A stretch of 11,973 nt of DNA from CAYGXH01 sp964354485 (GTDB lineage Bacteria > Bacteroidota > Ignavibacteria > UBA10030 > SZUA-254): contig CAYGZY010000111.1 of assembly GCA_964354485.1 (NCBI GenBank), positions 1 to 11,973 on the forward strand, read 5' to 3'. Within the stretch, counting starts at the first letter, position 1. The number at the start of each line of letters is the position of its first letter. The translations under genes and the position numbers were made by a program. The notes under the pieces are model-generated. The model saw only the letters and a list, made by a program, of their open reading frames with translations, searched no databases and was not told where the DNA came from. Positions 7,348-11,973 of the stretch are shown here, in pieces.

Positions 7348-9876
7348 ATGCGCCAATCGTTTTTTTGTTTTCTCATTTTTGCACTGTTCACGGGAGGATT
7401 TCCGCTCTATGGGGGAACTGACGGAATTCTTGAAGGCAGAGTCATAAGTAAAGAAACACGCGAGCCGCTGATAGGAGTGACCGTAATCGTCGTGGGCACA
7501 TCCATCGGGGCTGCAACGGGTATTGACGGAAATTTCCGGATTAATAACCTCGATGCCGGAACGTATGATGTAAGGATCTCAAATGTTGGATTTCAACCGA
7601 TGGTATACAAATCGGTCGTCGTTCGAATCGGTATCAAGACGAGAATTACCGTCGAGTTAGTCCCGTCGCTCGTTGAGTTAAGCGAGGTTGAAGTGATGGC
7701 AGAACGTCCGTTGATTGAAAAGGATGTTACGAGCACGAATTACTCCATAGGCCAGAGCCAGGTCGATCGCCTTCCCATACGCAGCGTTCAGGAAATCATC
7801 ACGCTTTTCCCTGGTGTTACGGCGGAAGGGAATGTCCGCGGCGGAAAATCGACCGAGGTTGTTTACCTCGTTGACGGCCTCCCGCTTCAGGATGTCGTCG
7901 GAGGTGGTGTCGGCAGTTCCCTGCCGAAGAGTTCGATCACTGAATTTTCCATTCAGTCGGGTGGTTTTGACGCGGAATACGGAAATGCCCTGTCGGGTGT
8001 CATCAACATCATCACACGCCGGGGGAGCAACAGACACTCGCTTGTCGTCCGCATGGAAAAAGATAACTGGCTCGCCGGTGGATGGAACAGACAGCACAAT
8101 AAATCGATGGAGGTCGAGTGGACGCTCTCCGGCCCTCTACTGCGTGATAAACTTCATTACTTCACGGCCAATACAGTTCAGTTCAACGATACCCGGTGGT
8201 GGCAGGATTTAAACAATTTTTTCAAATCACCGACGTACCGTGATATCAGCGGCTTCGGGAAATTCGACTACAACCTCTCTTCGAAAATCCATCTCACCGC
8301 TCAGAGTGTTTACTCCGTCCGGTCATGGAGAGATTACGAATACAGCTGGCGGTTCAACCTCGATGGACTTCCTCCGCGTGAACGTCAATCGTTCCGCACC
8401 ACGGGCACGATTTCTCACACGTTGTCGAACAAACTTCATTACTCCGCCAGCCTCAGTCACTACTACCTGTATTCGTTAATCGGCGATAATAAGGAAGGGC
8501 TTGATTTAACCCCGTACGAATACGATTTCTTCCTTGAGTACATCGTCGCGGGGAATCGGGCATGGTGGTCCGACACGAAACAATATATCTACACGGCAAA
8601 GGGGGATATCGTATACCAATCGAATCCCAATAATGTTATGAAACTCGGAGTGGAGTTAAACCAGTACGACATATTTTCTGATGTGGTAAAGTATGAGCCG
8701 CAGAAGACATACTTCGGAAAGGTAATGCCGGACGAACCCCTGTTGAATTTCAGCTCAATGTATCACTATTATCCGCGTACAGGAAGCGCGTACATCCAGG
8801 ACAAGCTCGAAGTGGAGAGGGATGGGGCGGTGGTAAACCTCGGCTTTAGGTGGGATTTTTTGGATCCCCGCAGTGAACGACCCGTGGTCGAGTACGTCCA
8901 ACCCGATACCATCACGGGTGAGTACCAGTCGCAGGTAACGCGATTCGCGAAAGCTTCTCTGAAACAGCAAATCAGTCCGAGAATGGGACTCTCATTCCCG
9001 CTTATGTGGGATATGCTGCTGGTGATGAATTACGGTCACTACTTTCAGTTTCCTCTGTTTGATTACCTTTATTCGGGAATTAATCCCCAGCAGCTGCGGA
9101 GCGGTGTGAGCGTCCTTGTCGGAAATCCTGATTTAAAACCGGAACGCACGCACGCATGGGAGATCGGATTGAAGTACGGGCTTGATGAAAAGACGCTCCT
9201 CAGCGTGACATATTTCAAAAAGGAGTTCATTGATCAGATCGATTCCAAGACATTCCTCCCGTCGAAAGCTCGTGCAGCCGGCGACTATGGATTTGCGGAA
9301 TACATCAATAATGCCTACGCGAATGCCGAAGGTCTGGAGTTTGTTATTTCCCGTAATCGCGATGAGAGATTGTCCGGATCAATCTCGTATTCTCTCATGC
9401 AAACCGAAGGAGTGAGCGATTATGTGAATCAGGGGCTCAACCTCCATCAGTGGGGATTTCCGGTCCTCAATGAACCCTATCCGTTGAGCTGGGATCAGCT
9501 CCACACCGTGAAGTTGGCAATCGATGCACTCCTTCCGTACGATATCGTTTTTAATTTAATCTGGTCATTCAACACGGGGAGACCCTATACGTATTTTCCG
9601 ACGAAGGACGGTTACACTGCCGAAGACACGACACAGCAGTTCATCCCCAACAATGCCCGATTACCGAGCAATTCCCTCATGAACGTAAAGGTATCCAGAA
9701 GATTTACTATCGGAGATTTTTCGGCAATACAAGTATACGGAGATGTCAGAAATCTCTTCAACGTGAAAAATGCCCGCTGGGCCGATGCCAACGGTCAGAT
9801 TGGCGGCCAGCTCGCAGATCCTTCAGCATATTATGACCCGCGAAGATTTTCTATAGGAATCCGTTATGAAATGTAA
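7348..9876 (+). CDS. TonB-dependent outer-membrane receptor with carboxypeptidase-regulatory-like domain
   Basis: This 842-residue outer-membrane receptor should take up a ligand using proton-motive force delivered by TonB-ExbBD. A signal peptide (about residues 1-22) precedes a carboxypeptidase-regulatory-like domain at about 27-108 (LEGRVISKETREPLIGVTV ... IDGNFRINNLDAGTYDV). Next come a TonB-box-like stretch, SEVEVMAERP at 112-121, and the plug domain at about 125-230 with VYLVDGLPL around Asp176 and the conserved plug end YGNALSGVINIITRRGS. The rest is an aromatic-rich 22-strand-type barrel ending RRFSIGIRYEM, with the segment GNPDLKPERTHAWEIGLKYG typical of these barrels. The ligand cannot be deduced, and no SusD-like partner is present. 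The gene starts 2 nt after lysS with no clear ribosome binding site, so coupling to lysS translation is likely. It overlaps the downstream putative lipoprotein gene by 11 nt. Confidence 0.92.
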   Translation: MRQSFFCFLIFALFTGGFPLYGGTDGILEGRVISKETREPLIGVTVIVVGTSIGAATGIDGNFRINNLDAGTYDVRISNVGFQPMVYKSVVVRIGIKTRITVELVPSLVELSEVEVMAERPLIEKDVTSTNYSIGQSQVDRLPIRSVQEIITLFPGVTAEGNVRGGKSTEVVYLVDGLPLQDVVGGGVGSSLPKSSITEFSIQSGGFDAEYGNALSGVINIITRRGSNRHSLVVRMEKDNWLAGGWNRQHNKSMEVEWTLSGPLLRDKLHYFTANTVQFNDTRWWQDLNNFFKSPTYRDISGFGKFDYNLSSKIHLTAQSVYSVRSWRDYEYSWRFNLDGLPPRERQSFRTTGTISHTLSNKLHYSASLSHYYLYSLIGDNKEGLDLTPYEYDFFLEYIVAGNRAWWSDTKQYIYTAKGDIVYQSNPNNVMKLGVELNQYDIFSDVVKYEPQKTYFGKVMPDEPLLNFSSMYHYYPRTGSAYIQDKLEVERDGAVVNLGFRWDFLDPRSERPVVEYVQPDTITGEYQSQVTRFAKASLKQQISPRMGLSFPLMWDMLLVMNYGHYFQFPLFDYLYSGINPQQLRSGVSVLVGNPDLKPERTHAWEIGLKYGLDEKTLLSVTYFKKEFIDQIDSKTFLPSKARAAGDYGFAEYINNAYANAEGLEFVISRNRDERLSGSISYSLMQTEGVSDYVNQGLNLHQWGFPVLNEPYPLSWDQLHTVKLAIDALLPYDIVFNLIWSFNTGRPYTYFPTKDGYTAEDTTQQFIPNNARLPSNSLMNVKVSRRFTIGDFSAIQVYGDVRNLFNVKNARWADANGQIGGQLADPSAYYDPRRFSIGIRYEM

Positions 9877-10501
9877 TATTTCTTTTCGCAATGCGCTCCT
9901 GCCGACTGCAATCCTTTGCACAGCATTGCTCTCTCTAACCTGCAGCGAGGCTTTACCGGTATATGAAGCGCCCGAGAATGTCATGGCTCTTGAGGTGACC
10001 AAAGTGGAACAACTCAACGATCATGTCGCTCCTCCCCATCGACCGTCCGTCCATATCGTGCTTGTCGGGGAAAATATTTTTGATGAAGTATTTTACGACA
10101 GCGTTAATATCCGTGGAGCGATCAGAATCTGGTGGAAACGGAAGCCGACGCGGTACCGTACTATATACCTCACGGAGAAAAATATGACGGACAGAAGCTT
10201 GATACGAAATAACCGTCTGATGCTGCTACCGGGTCAGAGGTTCTCTCTGGAAGCTTACTGGGATCTCAAAAACGACAATGGCATGTCCCTTCTTTCCGAG
10301 ATGGATTTTTCATATGCAATGCGTCGGTACTGTGACTTTAACGTCATCTGTGCTAATCCGGAAGATTTCGTGATTGAGGTATCATTGAATGTATTTGACC
10401 GTCTGGGATATGTATCAGCCACACCAAAGGAATTCAAATATATCGGAAGAGCATGCGTGTGCGCGGCCTATCCGCCCTGCAATCTCGGCGGCGAATGTTA
10501 A
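9866..10501 (+). CDS. Putative cysteine-rich lipoprotein partner of the TonB-dependent receptor, unknown family
   Basis: The 211-residue product has an N-terminal hydrophobic helix ending LLSLTCSEALP. Cys26 is the probable lipidation site, although Thr at -1 makes a loose lipobox, so plain signal-peptide cleavage is an alternative. The remainder is polar and apparently beta-rich (SVHIVLVGENIFDEVFYDSV, GAIRIWWKRKP, RTIYLTEKN), with no family I recognise. Further cysteines are at 156 and 162, and a C-terminal cluster sits at 197, 199, 205 and 211 (ACVCAAYPPCNLGGEC), which suggests disulphides or metal binding in the periplasm or at the surface. The ATG lies inside the last codons of the receptor gene, with an AGGA ribosome binding site at 9855-9858, so the two are co-translated and probably act together. 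An outer-membrane accessory protein for ligand capture is the natural guess, not shown by homology. Confidence 0.8.
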   Translation: MKCNISFRNALLPTAILCTALLSLTCSEALPVYEAPENVMALEVTKVEQLNDHVAPPHRPSVHIVLVGENIFDEVFYDSVNIRGAIRIWWKRKPTRYRTIYLTEKNMTDRSLIRNNRLMLLPGQRFSLEAYWDLKNDNGMSLLSEMDFSYAMRRYCDFNVICANPEDFVIEVSLNVFDRLGYVSATPKEFKYIGRACVCAAYPPCNLGGEC

Positions 10502-10505
10502 TACA

Positions 10506-10531
10506 GAGGGAGATCATTAATCGTCTTCCTC
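10506..10531 (+). terminator. Hairpin after the receptor/lipoprotein genes, possible terminator
   Basis: GAGGGAGAT (10506-10514) can pair with GTCTTCCTC (10523-10531) as a 9-bp stem, including two G-U pairs, around an 8-nt loop (CATTAATC). It begins 4 nt after the lipoprotein stop codon, which fits transcript termination or 3'-end protection. There is no T-run after it, so it is not a classical intrinsic terminator. Confidence 0.35.
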
Positions 10532-10648
10532 AGCAAGACGCTAAACTTAATTGAATGTGAGAGGATGTTTCCCCCGTTTGTATCTTCTCATTCTAGTCTC
10601 TCATCAGTCCTCTATAGTCTGAATTATGGGATATGGATGGTCGGCGGT

Positions 10649-10662
10649 TTTTTTCGAAAAAA
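10649..10662. repeat. Perfect 14-bp palindrome TTTTTTCGAAAAAA
   Basis: The sequence is self-complementary and lies about 90 nt before the glycosyltransferase start. With a flanking T-G wobble and a G-C pair the RNA could extend to an 8-bp stem, but with almost no loop. It could be a protein-binding site or a stretch of bent AT-rich DNA. No function can be assigned. Confidence 0.4.
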
Positions 10663-10749
10663 GCGGGCATCAATGCTTATGATTTGTCATGGAGCTGACC
10701 TTTCATTTTTCTGTGGAAGGATTTCCTGCACGATCGGGGTCGGGGTTCC

Positions 10750-11487
10750 ATGTCTTTTCTGAAGAAAATCAGTGTCATCATACCGACCCTGCAGGAGGAA
10801 AAGGTCCTGATTGCTACACTTGAACAATTCACGCAGTCTCTGCGCAAAGATTTCAGCGTGGAAATCATCGTCAGTGACGGCGGCAGCACGGATCGTACTG
10901 TTGAGATTGCACGGAAGTATGCAGATTCAGTGGTGGAACACACTTCCGCATCGAAACAGAATATTTCTCAGGGAAGAAACAGAGGCACAGATGCCGCACA
11001 GGGTGGGATCCTTATTTTTCTTAATGCCGACGTCATGATCGAAGAGCCGGAGAAGTTTTTTTCAACCGTTCTGAGGGTCATGGAAAATAGAGCAGTAAGC
11101 GGTGTAACCTGCAACGTCAATATCTATCCGGAAGAGGAGCGGTTTTTTGATTGGGTATTCCACAATTTCTATAACGGTTACTTCTGGTTGCTGAACATGA
11201 CCGGACTCGGAATGGGGAGGGGGGAATGTCATGTGGTTCACAGTGATGTCTTCCGTGCCATGGGAGGGTATAATAAGGATATTACGGCAGGCGAGGATTT
11301 TGAATTTTTTCTGCGTCTGCAGAAGAAGGGGAAAATCATTTTTATGCGGACACTGACTGTCTTTGAATCGCCCCGACGGTTTCGGAAGTACGGTTATTTA
11401 TGGGTAAGCCTCCTCTGGTTTCTGAACGCCATAAGCGTTTTATTCTTTCGGAAATCAATCATGGATCAGTGGAAACCGGTCCGGTGA
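10750..11487 (+). CDS. Family 2 glycosyltransferase, membrane-associated
   Basis: This 245-residue GT-A-fold enzyme should transfer a sugar from a nucleotide-activated donor to an acceptor on the inner face of the cytoplasmic membrane. It begins with the family 2 opening ISVIIPTLQEEKVLIATLE (residues 7-25). It then has the nucleotide-binding VSDGGSTDRT with Asp43 and Asp48, the segment SQGRNRGTDAAQGGILIFLN, and a metal-site motif at 92-94 that reads Asn-Ala-Asp instead of the usual Asp-x-Asp. The acceptor and catalytic region has GEDFEFFLRL with Glu182 and Asp183. Residues 214-233 are hydrophobic (YGYLWVSLLWFLNAISVLFF), which suggests membrane attachment. The length is near the minimum for the family, but all core elements are present. 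The ATG at 10750 is the only plausible start, with just a G-rich stretch before it. Acceptor and pathway are unknown, since no other envelope-sugar gene is nearby. Confidence 0.88.
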   Translation: MSFLKKISVIIPTLQEEKVLIATLEQFTQSLRKDFSVEIIVSDGGSTDRTVEIARKYADSVVEHTSASKQNISQGRNRGTDAAQGGILIFLNADVMIEEPEKFFSTVLRVMENRAVSGVTCNVNIYPEEERFFDWVFHNFYNGYFWLLNMTGLGMGRGECHVVHSDVFRAMGGYNKDITAGEDFEFFLRLQKKGKIIFMRTLTVFESPRRFRKYGYLWVSLLWFLNAISVLFFRKSIMDQWKPVR

Positions 11488-11504
11488 TGAAGTTGTTGTG
11501 GTAT

Positions 11505-11533
11505 TTGACTTTGAAGCTGTTTTTAAATATACT
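11505..11533 (+). promoter_or_regulatory. Near-consensus sigma70-type promoter of the C-terminal processing peptidase gene
   Basis: TTGACT at 11505-11510 and TATACT at 11528-11533 match the -35 (TTGACA) and -10 (TATAAT) consensus at five of six bases each, with an ideal 17-nt spacer. Transcription would start near 11540, about 27 nt before the ATG. The overlapping TACTTTTA at 11530-11537 also resembles a Bacteroidota -7 element, with TTTG upstream at 11504-11507 or 11510-11513 but at non-ideal spacing. Either reading places a promoter directly before the peptidase and after the glycosyltransferase stop. Confidence 0.65.
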
Positions 11534-11566
11534 TTTAATAGAAAGTAGTTTTTACAAGGGACAATC

Positions 11567-11973
11567 ATGAAGAAGCGATTTTCAACCACGACCGTAAGCA
11601 TACTCATCGTTCTCGCACTCCTCATCGGAATGCAGCTGAACAAACTCATTTCCGGTGACAGTATATTCGAACAATTGACGAAATTTAAGGAAGTGCTGAG
11701 TTACACCGAGAAGTTTTACGTTGATGAAGTTGACACGCCTAAACTGGTCGAATCGGCTATCAACGGACTTCTTGCCGAGCTTGACCCGCATTCGGTCTAT
11801 ATTCCATCGTCTCAGATATCGCGTGTTACCGAAGAATTTCAGGGGAGTTTTGAAGGGATTGGAGTTGAATTTGAGGTTTTAAATGATACTCTCCTCGTTG
11901 TAGCACCGATCCCCGGAGGTCCGAGTGAAGCTCTCGGAATACTCGCAGGCGATAAGATTGTCAAGATCAATGA
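11567..11973 (+). CDS. C-terminal processing peptidase (S41A, CtpA/Prc type), 5' part
   Basis: Only the first 135 codons are in the window, and the frame is open at its right edge. The start has AAGGGA at 11556-11561, 5 nt before the ATG. Residues of about 9-23 are a hydrophobic signal or anchor helix (TVSILIVLALLIGMQ). The next part is the helical region typical of these proteases: YTEKFYVDEVDTPKLVESAI, then GLLAELDPHSVYIP (about 67-80) and VTEEFQGSFEGIGVEFE (about 87-103). A PDZ domain follows from about residue 95 (APIPGGPSEALGILAGDKIVKIN). These periplasmic serine proteases recognise substrate C-termini through the PDZ domain and cleave exported proteins. The catalytic Ser and Lys lie beyond the window, so activity cannot be checked. 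The gene probably has its own promoter just upstream. Confidence 0.9.
   Translation, partial: MKKRFSTTTVSILIVLALLIGMQLNKLISGDSIFEQLTKFKEVLSYTEKFYVDEVDTPKLVESAINGLLAELDPHSVYIPSSQISRVTEEFQGSFEGIGVEFEVLNDTLLVVAPIPGGPSEALGILAGDKIVKIN

Larger units (their letters stand above)
10502..10749 (+). other. Non-coding gap between the lipoprotein and glycosyltransferase genes
   Basis: This is the longest non-coding stretch in the window. It holds a hairpin at 10506-10531 and an AT-rich palindrome at 10649-10662. I see no clear promoter with both elements, no tRNA and no convincing gene. The frame feeding into the glycosyltransferase is closed by a TGA at 10696-10698, so the enzyme cannot start far upstream. 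Confidence 0.6.

Noticed and set aside
10649..10662. Reading the AT palindrome as an intrinsic terminator
   Set aside because: The arms are pure A/T apart from the central CG, leave no room for a loop, and are not followed by a T-run. A GC-rich stem would be expected.
10565..10762. 65-codon + strand frame in the gap before the glycosyltransferase
   Set aside because: Its composition is unlike a protein domain, it overlaps the real gene start by 13 nt, and no ribosome binding site is properly spaced. It is most likely chance.
11582..11791. Minus-strand frame opposite the C-terminal processing peptidase
   Set aside because: It is antisense to a clear S41A protease and has no features of its own.
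1..11973. CRISPR array, tRNA/rRNA, insertion sequence, defence or toxin-antitoxin genes
   Set aside because: No regularly spaced direct repeats, tRNA-like cloverleaf, transposase motifs or recognisable defence proteins were seen by eye on either strand.

Overview
The window looks like chromosomal DNA of a Gram-negative bacterium from the Bacteroidota/Chlorobiota (FCB) side of the tree, with Ignavibacteria- or Kryptonia-like lineages as the best guess. The evidence is a type IX secretion (T9SS) C-terminal sorting domain with the signature NYPNPFNP on a secreted beta-propeller, a TonB-dependent receptor with an N-terminal carboxypeptidase-regulatory-like domain, a secreted M64 metallopeptidase of the kind common in Bacteroidota, and a gene start without a Shine-Dalgarno sequence. 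This placement is inference from protein features. All recognised genes are on the + strand.

Layout. (1) 1-300: the 3' end of a PspC-domain membrane protein, then a 46-residue single-helix membrane peptide. (2) 342-5709: a tight run of three exported proteins, an M64-family metallopeptidase, an M14-family zinc carboxypeptidase and a nine-Asp-box beta-propeller with a T9SS sorting domain. Spacings are 38 and 2 nt, so it is probably one operon for extracellular protein or peptide processing. (3) 5813-10501: lysS (class II lysyl-tRNA synthetase), then a TonB-dependent receptor 2 nt downstream, then a small unrecognised putative lipoprotein overlapping the receptor by 11 nt. A housekeeping gene is thus coupled to an outer-membrane uptake pair. 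(4) 10502-10749: a 248-nt non-coding gap with a hairpin after the lipoprotein gene and an AT-rich palindrome. (5) 10750-11487: a family 2 glycosyltransferase with a C-terminal hydrophobic segment. (6) 11505-11973: a near-consensus sigma70-type promoter (TTGACT-17-TATACT), then the 5' part of a C-terminal processing peptidase (S41A, CtpA/Prc type) that runs off the window.

How the genes might work together: most products go to the envelope or outside the cell. The M64/M14 pair could supply peptides or amino acids, and the TonB-dependent receptor plus lipoprotein could take up a ligand that cannot be named from sequence. LysS and the Ctp protease look like ordinary housekeeping and envelope-maintenance functions.

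I found no tRNA, rRNA, CRISPR array, insertion sequence, phage gene, toxin-antitoxin pair or recognisable defence system. I do not see a convincing undescribed multi-gene system. The least explained items are the cysteine-rich lipoprotein beside the receptor (9866-10501) and the small membrane peptide (160-300).
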